64,000 nt of DNA, from the NCBI GenBank assembly GCA_947243795.1, contig OX365940.1:903207-967206 (forward strand), in the 5' to 3' direction. Positions 30,996 through 41,031 of the stretch are shown here, piece after piece (the stretch's first letter is position 1; every line of letters begins with the position of its first letter). The position numbers and the translations under genes were made by a program. The notes beneath the pieces were generated by a model. The model saw nothing but the letters and a program-made list of their open reading frames with translations. It searched no databases and was not told the DNA's origin. The DNA comes from Saccharomyces uvarum. Lineage: Eukaryota; Ascomycota; Saccharomycetes; Saccharomycetales; Saccharomycetaceae.

Positions 30996-32507
30996 ATGAG
31001 TCAATTACAGCCAGCTTTGAAATTTAGAGACTTTATCCAAGTTCTCAAGGATGAGGATGATTTAGTTGAAATCACTGAAGAGGTCGATTCAAATCTAGAG
31101 GTAGGTGCTATCATGAGAAAAGCGTATGAATCTCATTTGCCAGCTCCATTATTCAGAAACGTTAAAGGTGCTTCGAAGGATCTTTTCAGCATTTTAGGTT
31201 GCCCAGCCGGCTTGAGAAGTAAAGAGAAAGGTGATCATGGCAGAATTGCTCATCATCTCGGGCTCGACCCAAAGACACCGATCAAAGAAATCATAAACTA
31301 CTTGCTAGAATGTAAAGACAAGGAACCATTGCCTCCAAAGATAGTTTCTGTGTCGTCTGCTCCTTGCAAGGAACACGTCCTCTCTGAAAGTGAAGTTCAT
31401 TTAGACAGTCTTCCAGCACCATACTTACATACTTCTGACGGTGGCAGGTACTTGCAAACGTACGGAATGTGGATTCTTCAAACCCCAGACAAGAAGTGGA
31501 CTAATTGGTCCATTGCTAGAGGTATGGTTGTTGACGACAAGCATATCACAGGTCTGGTAATTAAACCTCAACATATTAGACAAATTGCTGATGCTTGGGC
31601 AGCCATCGGTAAAGGAGATGAAATTCCATTTGCGCTATGTTTTGGTGTTCCTCCAGCAGCTATCTTAGTTAGTTCAATGCCAATTCCTGAAGGTGAATCT
31701 GAATCTGATTATATCGGTGCAATTTTGGGCGAGGCCGTGCCGGTAGTTAAGTGTGAAACTAACGATTTATTGGTTCCTGCAACAAGCGAAATGGTTTTTG
31801 AGGGTACATTGTCCTTAAAGCAAACCCATATCGAAGGCCCATTCGGCGAGATGCATGGATACGTTTTTGGGGGACAGGCTCATCCGTGTCCAATGTATAC
31901 TGTCAAAGCCATGACATACAGAGACAACGCCATTTTACCTGTATCAAACCCAGGTATCTGTACGGACGAAACCCACACTTTGATTGGTTCACTGGTGGCT
32001 ACCGAAGCCAAGAAGCTTGCTATTGATTCTGGCTTACCAGTTCTCGACGCTTTCACTCCATACGAAGCTCAAGCTTTATGGTTGGTTTTGAAGGTGGATT
32101 TGAAAAAGCTGCAAGCACTGAAGACTACGCCCGAAGAGTTCTGCAAGAAGGTTGGTGAAATATTTTTTAGATCGAAAGTTGGATTCATCATCCATGAGAT
32201 AGTTCTAGTCGCAGACGATATCGACATATTCAATTTCAAGGAGGTTTTCTGGGCTTATGTTACCAGACATACTCCTGTTGCAGACCAGATGGCTTTCGAT
32301 GACGTCACTTCCTTCCCTTTGGCTCCCTTTGTTTCCCAGTCACCTAGAAGTAAGACTATGAAAGGTGGAAAATGTGTTACCAACTGCATTTTTAGACAGC
32401 AATATGAGCGCGATTTTGACTACGTCACTTGTAATTTTGAAAAGGGGTATTCGAAGGAATTAGTTGATAAAGTTAACGAAAATTGGAAGACGTATGGCTA
32501 CAAGTGA
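30996..32507 (+). CDS. FDC1: Ferulic/cinnamic acid decarboxylase
   Basis: Fdc1 is a UbiD-family enzyme that uses prenylated FMN to decarboxylate cinnamic, ferulic and p-coumaric acids to styrenes and vinylphenols. From ATG 30996 the product has 503 residues, the Fdc1 length. The catalytic residues expected in the family are present: R175, E280 and E285. The metal and phosphate ligands N170, H193 and E236 are there too. An intact PAD1/FDC1 pair predicts the phenolic off-flavour positive trait that many domesticated yeasts have lost. Confidence 0.95.
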   Translation: MSQLQPALKFRDFIQVLKDEDDLVEITEEVDSNLEVGAIMRKAYESHLPAPLFRNVKGASKDLFSILGCPAGLRSKEKGDHGRIAHHLGLDPKTPIKEIINYLLECKDKEPLPPKIVSVSSAPCKEHVLSESEVHLDSLPAPYLHTSDGGRYLQTYGMWILQTPDKKWTNWSIARGMVVDDKHITGLVIKPQHIRQIADAWAAIGKGDEIPFALCFGVPPAAILVSSMPIPEGESESDYIGAILGEAVPVVKCETNDLLVPATSEMVFEGTLSLKQTHIEGPFGEMHGYVFGGQAHPCPMYTVKAMTYRDNAILPVSNPGICTDETHTLIGSLVATEAKKLAIDSGLPVLDAFTPYEAQALWLVLKVDLKKLQALKTTPEEFCKKVGEIFFRSKVGFIIHEIVLVADDIDIFNFKEVFWAYVTRHTPVADQMAFDDVTSFPLAPFVSQSPRSKTMKGGKCVTNCIFRQQYERDFDYVTCNFEKGYSKELVDKVNENWKTYGYK

Positions 32508-33712
32508 TTGCCAACAGTTCTTTAAAGGAGTTCGTTCAGCGTATTTGTTCTCAAATTAACGACTTACATATTTTATAAACTCTACAGCGTAGACGTGTCG
32601 AGAAAAGCACAAAAAATGTTGTTAACTAAATAGACATTAAGAGGGAATCATGGTAGGAAACTATTACAAGAAGGGCAGGAATGAACGTTCAGGAAGCAAC
32701 CGTTCGTTCGTTGTAAAACTTAGTAGATATATGTCAAACTCACCCAATAAAGCTCTTTCCGTATTATTTGTAGTGAGAGCTCATTTGAATATAATGTTTG
32801 AAACAGTATCGAAGGATCTTAAGATGTTGCCCCATAGGACAGTAATTTTTGAGTAGTGACGGAGTGTGTGGGTGCACAACTCGGGAAATATGTTCAGCCG
32901 CACTTGAAAGCATGTAAGATGGGCGGCTAACTAAGCGATAAAAAGAAAGAACAGGTAAGATGACAGCGCTTCGAGGCATAGCGAATGAAAAATCTATCGC
33001 GATTATTGAGGTTTTCATCAAATATGTATGAATAAGGTTCAATAATAATACACTAATTGATATTGAGCGGACTATTGTGTTTGAGAAATATTATATTGTA
33101 ATAAAAGAGCGCACATAAAGGTATAAAGATGATTTGTGAGGAAAATTCCATGTGTCTACGCGATATTTTCTATTTTAAATGATATAATCCGGACAGCTGT
33201 CAGAGAAACTCCTGGTGCTATTCTTTTTCTCTGAGCACTAAAGGCTTCTCGGCCGACAGCTTTGCTAATATTGCACTATTCTTTGTAATTAAGAAATTTT
33301 GATTTTAACCACTTTATTCTTATTATACATGACGCATTCTTGATGAAAGCCAGGTAGCTTTTAGGAACAAATAAAGAAATAAATACTTTCTTCTCATATG
33401 TGAGAATTAGTCTAGACTTCTTAGCTCACTGGATTAACAGCTGTATCCAGCTGCCAAAACCTCTAAGAGCTACAAAAAATTTCAAAATTTTGAATTGACC
33501 ATGAAAGTTACCACACAGATTCGAAAAAAAAAACAAACGCAACTTTTGATAGCCATCAACAGAAGGTTCAACGATTCTTTGAAGAAAAAAACATTTTCTT
33601 CTTTCTGTCCTTTAAATAGATTCATCAAACATTAAACTGTGCTATATATGGTAGATACTACCGAAGAATATTAAAAAAAAAAGGAAAAGTTAAAAAAAGT
33701 CGCTGTTGAAAA
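32508..33712. other. Interval between FDC1 and FDH1 with a possible X-element relic
   Basis: 1.2 kb. In S. cerevisiae FDC1 and FDH1 are on different chromosomes, so a join must lie here. A 45-bp segment at 32893-32937 resembles one at 38668-38713 in the core-X-like region (shared TTCA-CCGCAC and GGCGGCTAA-TAAGCG). An ATG ORF of 68 codons at 32650-32856 is not supported by anything that I recognise. Poly(A/T) runs near 33525 and 33670 flank the FDH1 3' end. Confidence 0.4.
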
Positions 33713-34852
33713 TCATAAAGACTTTTTTTCCTGACCATAGGCCCTTGTGGCATAGGTACCGTTCTGAACAATAACATCCTGGGGACGGTAGTCAAATTTT
33801 TTGGAAAAGTAGCTATTCAAAATATTTTTTACACCTTGAGCGTATCTCTTTTGGGCATCCAGAGAGGTACCACTAATATGGACAGTCATCGCATTTCCTA
33901 CGTGGTCTTTATTGTCCATAGATCTCCAAGGATGGTTTTTTGGTGCTGGTTGCTTATCCCAGACATCACCACCGTAGCCTGCCAATTTTCCGGATCTGAC
34001 CGCTTCGGCGACATCCTCGGCGACGCAAATGGCACCTCTAGCGGTGTTAACCAAGTAAGCCCCGTTCTTCATGTGAGAAATGAGCTGCTTGTTGAACATA
34101 CCCTTTGAATCTTTATGCAAAGGGCAGTTTATGGTAACGACATCCGACTGGGCAAGCATCTCCTCCACTTTTTCCACTCTTTGGACAATGTCACCTCTAC
34201 CATTGAAAAGTTCACTGGCAGCGTTCAATCTATTGACCGCTTCGGTGGGTAACTCCTGATAGTCATAGTACAGTAGCTTCTTAGGATTGAAAGCAACTAA
34301 TCTTTCGAGAACCCTGTAGCCAATTCTGCCTGCACCAACTGTTGAGATAACTTTGTCTTCCAAGTCATATACGTTCTTGGCTACACCAGCAATATCCCAC
34401 TCGCCATTAATTGCCTGTTGGTGACCACCATTGTAGTTTCTTATCAAAACTAAGATCGTGGCCAGAACGTGTTCTGCAACAGAGACAACATTGGAACCAG
34501 TAACTTCAGTGACTGTAATTTTTCTTTCGTTGGCAGCTTCCAAATCGACATGATCTGATCCAACACCAGCGGTGATACAAAGCTTCAAGTTAGGTGCCTC
34601 GGCAATCCTGTTTCTCGAGATGTACGCTGGGAAGAAAGGCGTTGTAATGACAATTTCGGCATCTCTTAACTCTTTGTCTACCGTTGAGGTTGGCTCAGGG
34701 TCCTTGTCAGTGGTGGCAACCAATTCGTATCCGTGCTCTTCGATGAATTTTCTAACCCCAAGTTCGTTTTCAATACATCCCAATAGTTTTTCTTGCTCTT
34801 GAGCGTGTTTACCACCTTCGTAAAGAACTAACAGAACCTTTCCCTTTGGCAT
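33713..34852 (-). CDS. FDH1: NAD-dependent formate dehydrogenase
   Basis: This cytosolic enzyme oxidises formate to CO2 and protects against external formate. The 379 residues compare with 376 in S. cerevisiae Fdh1, and the match covers the whole length. Seen are the formate-pocket motif PFFPAY near 72-77, N121, the NAD motif GAGRIG at 173-178 with D197, R271 in NTARGA and H324 in HISG. The YOR389W-like gene lies divergently on the right, as on XV-R of S. cerevisiae; a second FDH copy (FDH2, broken in S288C) sits beside SAM3 on XVI-L. Confidence 0.95.
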   Translation of the reverse strand: MPKGKVLLVLYEGGKHAQEQEKLLGCIENELGVRKFIEEHGYELVATTDKDPEPTSTVDKELRDAEIVITTPFFPAYISRNRIAEAPNLKLCITAGVGSDHVDLEAANERKITVTEVTGSNVVSVAEHVLATILVLIRNYNGGHQQAINGEWDIAGVAKNVYDLEDKVISTVGAGRIGYRVLERLVAFNPKKLLYYDYQELPTEAVNRLNAASELFNGRGDIVQRVEKVEEMLAQSDVVTINCPLHKDSKGMFNKQLISHMKNGAYLVNTARGAICVAEDVAEAVRSGKLAGYGGDVWDKQPAPKNHPWRSMDNKDHVGNAMTVHISGTSLDAQKRYAQGVKNILNSYFSKKFDYRPQDVIVQNGTYATRAYGQEKKSL

Positions 34853-36497
34853 TTTAATTTAGTTAATTTTAATTTAGTTAATTCTGATCTGATTATAAAT
34901 TGATGCTATGTTAAAACAGTGTTTTTATGATCGCCGTTTTAGATGAATGAGTAAGTAAAAATAACAAAAATAGGCCAATAATAAACCAATAATAAACAAA
35001 TTTTGCCATTGAGAGGACCTAACATTCTCTTATATACAAGTTTACTGATTGAAAAGATAGATTAGTTTCTCCAACCTCAGTCCATTAGCGGAAGTCTATA
35101 AACGGCATCTTCCGCCTGGCGTTAACATACTTTATTCCTGTAATGAAACTGGTTGGTTCGGAGTTCAACTGTCGGTGCTTTCCTAGTGAGGATATGCCCG
35201 ATCACAAATAGGGATATAAGCCGTGTTACGGAAGCTCGGCTTTTTTGTCTGGGGAACGATTTAAAAAACAGCGAAAAGCAATATAGAAATGGAATTGGGG
35301 GCTAAGGTATTTTGAAAGTCTATTCTCAGATGGCAAAAACGGGGTACCGCGTACGTAGAATTCTATCGAATAGTGGGTAGCTCATGTTTAGGTTGTCAAG
35401 TGTGGTAGAAAGAGGTTAGGTAGTTGGGGAGGCGATTGTAGAGCAACGGTGTGATGTCCGGAGGGTTTCAAAAACTTATGAAATTCTTGAGATACCACTG
35501 TTCCCCTCCAGAATCAGGTTGTATACGAACAAGGTATGCTTCACCTCCCTCCTTCAAAGTTGTCGAACTATTTTCTTAATGTAGGTCATCATGTAATATT
35601 TGTTTTTAACTATTTTTAAAAAAGTAGTTAAACACACATTTTCAGCTGAATTTATTTTTGATATGAAGGAAGAGAGAGGCGGACAGTAAGTACTAGATAA
35701 CTGTCACTACCGTCTAAAAACTTTCTACACTCTTTCTATCTATCCGAAGTAGAATGTGTGTGTAATTGTTCAAATCGTCTTTTGAAATCCGTCTTATCGT
35801 GCGTTGCGCCGTAGGGTGTATAAATGAACATACGCTTGAATATATCGCATCTTAACTCGTGTTCTAATTTTTCTTTCAACCATGCTTGTATTGCTTCATA
35901 AAAAGGTGTGATCTCTTTTTATGCATGGCGCGTTTTTAAAAAATGGCGTAGTATAACAAGTATTGAAGATCTTTACAAAATGTTGAGACTTGGCTTTTTT
36001 GAACTTTACGATGGCGACTACCTTTAAAAAGTCAGTTTACGCGAATGACAATGCAGATTCAGGACTCATACTTTTCGTGCCCGTTAGCAGTAGTGTATAG
36101 AACTATGGCCTAGATGATTAGTTTTCACCTTCAAAATTCAAATGTGCATAAGAAAGAATAACCCAGTAAGAGAATTCCAGGAACTTTCCCAATTTACGCC
36201 ACGGAAATTAATTGATGAAAATTACGAACACGGCTTGTTCTCTTCACAGTGCTGATGCACTAGTATATGAAAAATGTCTTGGCCTACCTCGTACAAATGC
36301 GTCATACTCTAAAAAAACTGGCGATAACTTACGTAAAAATGACCGGGGTGCAAATTTGCCAAGAAAAAAAAAGAAAAAAAGTGAACTCCCTTTGCTTTTA
36401 AAGAGATAAAAAATGGGAAGAAAATTACACGCAGTTTTAACGCAAGTCTTAAGCTTCGAACCTCGAAGAAGCAATTCATCACGAATTAATTACTAAT
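34853..36497. other. Divergent intergenic region between FDH1 and the YOR389W-like gene
   Basis: 1.6 kb that must contain both promoters. A near-perfect 16-bp direct repeat of TTTTAATTTAGTTAAT type lies at 34853-34882, just before the FDH1 ATG. The poly(A)-rich tract 36365-36385 precedes the right-hand gene. No gene seen. Confidence 0.4.
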
Positions 36498-38429
36498 ATG
36501 AAATACAATCGTCGGGGCGTATCAGTCGTCGTAGGTGTACTGCTGATTGTGATATTTAGCTTCTATTGGAGAATATTTGGATTTTATAGCACAACGCCGA
36601 TTGAGCTTTCACCTTATGAATCTGCCATGAAAGTTGCTCATCCGCCTGTTATACGATGGGACAATTATCATGAGTTTGTTAGGGACATAAATTTCGATAA
36701 CAGTACTGCCATTTTCAACTCCATTCGTGCTGCTTTGAGACAGTCTCCATCAGATATCCACCCCGTCGGCGTATCTTATTTCCCTGCCGTAATTACCAAG
36801 GGAACTCTGATGTACCACGCTGGATCGAAGGTACCAACTACTTTCGAGTGGTTGGCTATGGACCACGAGTTTAGCTACAGTTTTGGTTTGAGAGCCCCGT
36901 CCTATGGAAGAAAATCTTTGGAGAGAATGCATGGAGGGCCTGGTAAAGGTCCGCATGGAGGGCCTGATAAGGGCGGGCCTGGAGGGCCTGATAAGGGTGC
37001 GCCTGGAGGGCCTGATAATGACACGTATGGTGGCCCTCCAAAATGGGGAGGGGACAAACCCGGTTCGACTACGCAAAAAATGCTTACTTTTAAAGCAGCA
37101 AGAGACCTAAACAAATTCCTCTACCTTGATGGAGCTTCTGCTGCGAAAACTGACTCAGGTGAAATGGACACGCAGCTCATGTTGTCTAATGTTATTAAGG
37201 AGAAATTGAACCTTTCAGATGATGGTGAAAATGAACGAATGGCAGAACGACTCTATGCATCTAGAATATGCAAGTGGGGGAAACCATTTGGACTAGATGG
37301 AATTATCAGAGTAGAGGTCGGCTTTGAAGTGATTTTGTGTGATTTCTCAGCTGATAATGTGGAGCTTGTCTCTATGCTTGACATGGTTCATCCGAATGAG
37401 TATCTAGGTTTGCCATCACCAACTATCATATCAAAGGAAGGAGGTTGGCCGCTAGATGAGAGTGGAAAATTGGTTGAAAGTCAACTAAAGGAAGACCAAA
37501 AAGCGATTCTTGACAGAGAAGATGGTTGGGAGCAAGTTCTTTCTAACTTCAATGCTGTTAAGGGCTTCAATTGGTTAAGAGCGGGTGCAGCACACGATAA
37601 CGGGGAGCATCGAATTCACCTTGACTACAGGCACTTAGTGAGTGGCATAAATAGGACTTACATCAATCCAGATCCTAACAACAGAAGATTACTCAACGAT
37701 GGAATGTCATGGGAAAAGCAATTAGAGATGGTTGATGACCTCGAGAGGGCTTTGAAAGTAGGTTTTGATGCCTCCCAAAGTATGGATTGGCAGTTGGCAT
37801 TGGATGAACTTGTTAATAAGTTTGCGCCATTACTAAAATCTGTCAGTAATATCCTAAATAACAACGATCATATTAACGAGTCATTTGCCATCAATACAAC
37901 AGCACTTACCTTAAACTTTTGTCTTCGATTTGAGGCTGCAAGTAATAATAGTGATCAATTCGGTAGTGGAAGGGACTTTGCTGTCTACCAATATGTGAGT
38001 CCATATCAAGACTTGGTAACTGATGCCGACTTCCTGGTCTGGTCATCCACTGTTAATGTTGTCAGAAAAATTGTTGATGTTATCTACCAAGTAAATGATT
38101 TATTGGTACCCGAAGTTCATTCCTATATGAAAGATAATAGAACCTCTAGTGATCTGGCCGAGCATGTTGAAATTGCGCGCTCTGCTGTTGACGGCTTGAT
38201 AGAATCTCTAGGGTGGATTGAGCTAAATTACCGTTGCGAGAGGCAATGCAATTGGGATGAAGTTTGCTATACGCCTTCGTGGGGCCCATCTCCGCTGGGC
38301 ATGGCTAACCCAGGTTCCCAGAATGAGGGATTTGGAACACACTTTGATGAATCTCGCCAGAGATTGGTCATCAACAACGAACTGCAATGCATCAGCGTAA
38401 GTAATTTGCTAGCAAATGGTAACCGTTGA
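36498..38429 (+). CDS. Secretory or membrane-anchored protein of unknown function, YOR389W/YPL277C family
   Basis: The 643-residue product has a single hydrophobic segment at about 8-27 (a signal anchor or uncleaved signal) and then a hydrophilic body with several N-glycosylation sequons such as NST, NRT and NTT. I assign it to the YOR389W/YPL277C family (about 624 residues in YOR389W) from its position divergent from FDH1 and from overall character. Function is not known. A Gly-Pro-rich repeat at about 146-177 is likely to vary in length. It is the last protein gene before the telomeric repeats. Confidence 0.8.
   Translation: MKYNRRGVSVVVGVLLIVIFSFYWRIFGFYSTTPIELSPYESAMKVAHPPVIRWDNYHEFVRDINFDNSTAIFNSIRAALRQSPSDIHPVGVSYFPAVITKGTLMYHAGSKVPTTFEWLAMDHEFSYSFGLRAPSYGRKSLERMHGGPGKGPHGGPDKGGPGGPDKGAPGGPDNDTYGGPPKWGGDKPGSTTQKMLTFKAARDLNKFLYLDGASAAKTDSGEMDTQLMLSNVIKEKLNLSDDGENERMAERLYASRICKWGKPFGLDGIIRVEVGFEVILCDFSADNVELVSMLDMVHPNEYLGLPSPTIISKEGGWPLDESGKLVESQLKEDQKAILDREDGWEQVLSNFNAVKGFNWLRAGAAHDNGEHRIHLDYRHLVSGINRTYINPDPNNRRLLNDGMSWEKQLEMVDDLERALKVGFDASQSMDWQLALDELVNKFAPLLKSVSNILNNNDHINESFAINTTALTLNFCLRFEAASNNSDQFGSGRDFAVYQYVSPYQDLVTDADFLVWSSTVNVVRKIVDVIYQVNDLLVPEVHSYMKDNRTSSDLAEHVEIARSAVDGLIESLGWIELNYRCERQCNWDEVCYTPSWGPSPLGMANPGSQNEGFGTHFDESRQRLVINNELQCISVSNLLANGNR
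36932..37027 (+). repeat. Four 24-bp in-frame repeats (GGPDKG-type)
   Basis: Four head-to-tail 24-bp copies begin at 36932, 36956, 36980 and 37004 and encode variants of HGGPDKGG. They add eight residues per copy without changing the frame. A further partial copy follows. Confidence 0.9.
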
Positions 38430-38735
38430 CCATAGCAAGTTGCGTTATGATTTTTTTTCTGGGGTAGTATTACATGTTCTTTATAAAGTTGTAAACACCC
38501 TTAAGAGCGAATGCGATTTTTGGGAGCGTGTTGTGCGGTCCGCAGGCCGAGTTTTTTTTTGTGCATACGGAGTTTTTCAACGTCTTTTGAAAACGGGTAA
38601 TTTCTAGTTAATATAGTCACATGACTGTCACATGATCAAGTCGGAACGCGCTGCGCGAGAATAAGCGTTCAACCGCACATGCAAGGTACTTTAGCTCGGC
38701 GGCTAAGTAAGCGGTGGTAAGAGTGACGCTATAAG
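38430..38735. other. Core-X-like region at the start of telomere-associated DNA
   Basis: This stretch lies where a core X element is expected, between the last gene and the STR-like DNA. It has two CACATGA words (38617-38635) and the segment 38668-38713, which recurs in modified form at 32893-32937. I assign it as core-X-like from position and this shared segment. No exact Abf1 plus ARS pair was identified. Confidence 0.4.
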
Positions 38736-39634
38736 ATGAGTGAGGTGAACGATGGTATCTGCAGTGGCTCAATGTCCTGTCGGTCTGTATTCATGTCATC
38801 GGGGAATAAGAGCATTGCAAATTATGGTTTAGGTGTGGTTATGCAAAAATTACTTGTATGTGATAGTATGGAGAGAGTGGTGACATATCATGATAATATG
38901 GCAGTGGTGGAGGTATATTCCAGGGGATGTATGTGGTATTATATTATATTGAGATGAGTGGTGGTATATTTTGTGGTATTATGGTATGGATAAACGGTTG
39001 TATAGTTATGATATTATGGTAATAGAAGTATGGTTAGGTTATATTACGAGGGTGGTGCCTATGATATTTTGTTATATGATGTATGATGCATGGTATGTTA
39101 TGGGATATGATGTTGAGAATAGTGACAGTGGTAGTAGAATGTATATAGAGTAACAGTATATGGTATTATATTGGGATGAGTAACGGTATGTGATATATAG
39201 AGAGAGATGGTGAATGATACTGAGATATGTGGGGGTAGATAGATGGGCGGTGTGTAGTGTGGGGTGCGGGTGATAATGTATAGTTGATGGTATGAGTGCA
39301 AATGTGAGAATATTGAGATGTTTAGAGCTAATATATGGTTTAAAGTGGTATTCTCAGTGGGAGGCAGAGTTTGGTGACTGGGAGATGGTGGAAATGTGAA
39401 AATGTCTAGGGTGTTAAGTGGTGAGGTTCGTGGGGTGTGTGGGTGGTAATGATAGAGAGAATGGAGGTTACCCATGTGGTAAGTATGGTATATGTGGTGT
39501 GGTAGTGTGGTATGTAGACATGTCCGATGGAAGAGTTAGGGAGGCCAATATGGTATTCGAGGGGTGGGGATTCGATGTGGGGGGATAAACTGAAAGAAAT
39601 GTGGTGGGAAGGTGTGAATGTAGCAGGGTGTTAA
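38736..39634. repeat. Resident STR-like stub, a shorter and divergent relative of the array unit
   Basis: C-poor DNA rich in GGTAT, GAGAG and TGATAT words. Parts align with the STR region of the array unit: 38870-38950 with 42053-42130, and 39290-39470 with 43460-43620. It contains one copy of the roughly 219-bp sub-repeat from 39469. The differences from the units are much larger than those between units, so this is probably the arm's own subtelomere, onto which the array was added. Confidence 0.7.
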
Positions 39635-40020
39635 GTGGTGTGTGTGGGTGTGGTGTGGGTGTGGTGTGTGGTGTGGTGTGTGGGTGTGGTGTGTGGGTGT
39701 GGGTGTGGTATGTGTGTGGGTGTGGTGTGTGTGGGTGGTGTGTGTGGGTGTGGTGTGTGTGGGTGTGGTGTGTGTGTGGGTGTGTGGGTGTGGTGTGTGT
39801 GGGTGTGGGTGTGTGGGTGTGGTGTGTGGGTGTGGTGTGTGTGTGTGTGGGTGTGGTGTGTGTGTGTGTGGGTGTGGTGTGTGTGGGTGTGGGTGTGGTG
39901 TGTGTGGGTGTGGGTGTGGGTGTGTGGTGTGTGGTGTGGGTGTGGTGTGTGGGTGTGGTGTGTGGGTGTGGGTGTGGGTGTGGTGTGTGGGTGTGTGGGT
40001 GTGGTGTGTGTGTGTGTGTG
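39635..40020 (+). repeat. Interstitial telomeric TG tract 1 (386 bp)
   Basis: Pure T/G sequence of the degenerate yeast telomerase type, with many GGTGTGTGGGTGT words that fit Rap1 sites. The G-rich strand points right, so the chromosome end is on the right. At about 386 bp it has the length of a full natural telomere. Confidence 0.95.
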
Positions 40021-40061
40021 ATCTGCGTCTTGAACCCAATCAGCGTGTTCGAGTTGGATTG

Positions 40062-40326
40062 TGTTGGAACAAGATTTAATTATTGTCCATCTATTACTAT
40101 TATATATGTTGGAATAAGATTCAACTATCGTCCATTTATTACTATTATATACGGTGTTAAAAGATGTGTTGGAATATAAATCAACTATCACCTAATATCT
40201 AGTATTTATGTTACTAGTATATTATCATATACGGTGTAAGAAGATGACGCAAAGTTTGAGAAACAGTCATCGAAATTAGTGGAAGCTGAAACGCAAGGAT
40301 TGGTAATGTAATAGGATCAATGAATG
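40062..40326 (+). mobile_element. Three stacked delta LTR 5' ends (unit 1)
   Basis: TGTTGGAA, the first bases of Ty1/Ty2 delta elements, occurs at 40062, 40107 and 40167. The first two copies stop after about 45 and 60 bp where the next begins. The third continues as a delta (ACTAGTATATTATCATATAC region) to 40326, where an inverted delta interrupts it. The same starts lie at 46172/46218/46278, 52159/52203/52263 and 58289/58334/58394 in units 2-4. Confidence 0.85.
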
Positions 40327-40658
40327 TGAGATAAGTGTGGATTTTGATGTAATTGTTGGGATTCCATTTTTTATAAGGCAATAATATTAGGTATGTAGAT
40401 ATACTAGAAGTTCTCCTCAGGGATTTAGGAATCCATAAAAGGGAATCTGCAATTCTACACAATTATATAGATATTATTATCATCGTTTTATATGTTATCA
40501 TTCATTGATCCTACTACATTACCAATCCTTGCGTTTCAGCTTCCACTAATTTCGATGACTATTTCTCATCATTTGCGTCATCTTCTAACACCGTATATGA
40601 TAATATACTAGTAACGTAAATACTAGTTAGTAGATGATAGTTGATTTATATTACAACA
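40327..40658 (-). mobile_element. Solo delta LTR, inverted (unit 1)
   Basis: A near-full-length (332 bp) delta in reverse orientation, from TGAGATAAGTG to ...ATTACAACA. It interrupts a forward delta whose 3' piece follows at once. The family is the Ty1/Ty2 type. Internal landmarks such as AGCTTCCACTAATTTCGATG are shared with the consensus that I know. Confidence 0.88.
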
Positions 40659-40770
40659 TATGGATTCCTAAATCCCCGAGGAGAACTTCTAGTATATTCT
40701 ATATACCTAATTTTATTGCCTTACGAACAATAGAATCCCAACAATTATCACCAGATTCATACAATTCTCA
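40659..40770 (+). mobile_element. Delta LTR 3' fragment (unit 1)
   Basis: Forward 3' part of a delta, from TATGGATTCCTAAATCC to the terminal ATTCTCA. It is the continuation of the element broken at 40326, with the middle missing. It ends about 106 bp upstream of the tRNA gene, the usual Ty1 target zone. Confidence 0.85.
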
Positions 40771-40876
40771 GTATTCACTTATTCCAACATCCAGCATTAT
40801 CAACAGCCACCCCGCGGCATCAATCTGCATCCTCTCGTATAAGCCAATTGAGATACTAAAAATCTCAATCAAACAA

Positions 40877-40947
40877 GCGCAAGTGGTTTAGTGGTAAAAT
40901 CCAACGTTGCCATCGTTGGGCCCCCGGTTCGATTCCGGGCTTGCGCA
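40877..40947 (+). tRNA. tRNA-Gly(GCC), unit 1
   Basis: The 71-bp sequence folds as a standard tRNA: acceptor GCGCAAG with CTTGCGC, discriminator A, anticodon stem CAACG/CGTTG, anticodon GCC at 40909-40911, T arm CCCGG/CCGGG. The A box TGGTTTAGTGG and B box GGTTCGATTCC are intact, and T runs follow at once for Pol III termination. No intron. As far as I recall it is identical to the S. cerevisiae tG(GCC). Confidence 0.97.
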
Positions 40948-41031
40948 TTTTCTTTTTAGATTTTTTTTGAGAGCTGTTTTGTGGGATGAACTAGATCTAT
41001 CGACTACTTATATGAAGACTTCAGTTCTTCA

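Noticed and set aside
32650-32856. 68-codon ATG ORF after FDC1
   Set aside because: No similarity that I recognise, and it is short and lies at a probable subtelomeric join.
39601-40191. Long open frames of Thr-His-Pro or Val-Gly-Cys repeats across TG tracts on both strands (also at 45.7-46.2, 51.6-52.2 and 57.8-58.4 kb)
   Set aside because: They are translations of TG1-3/C1-3A telomeric repeats, open because the repeat lacks stop codons in those frames. They share no start or composition typical of real genes.
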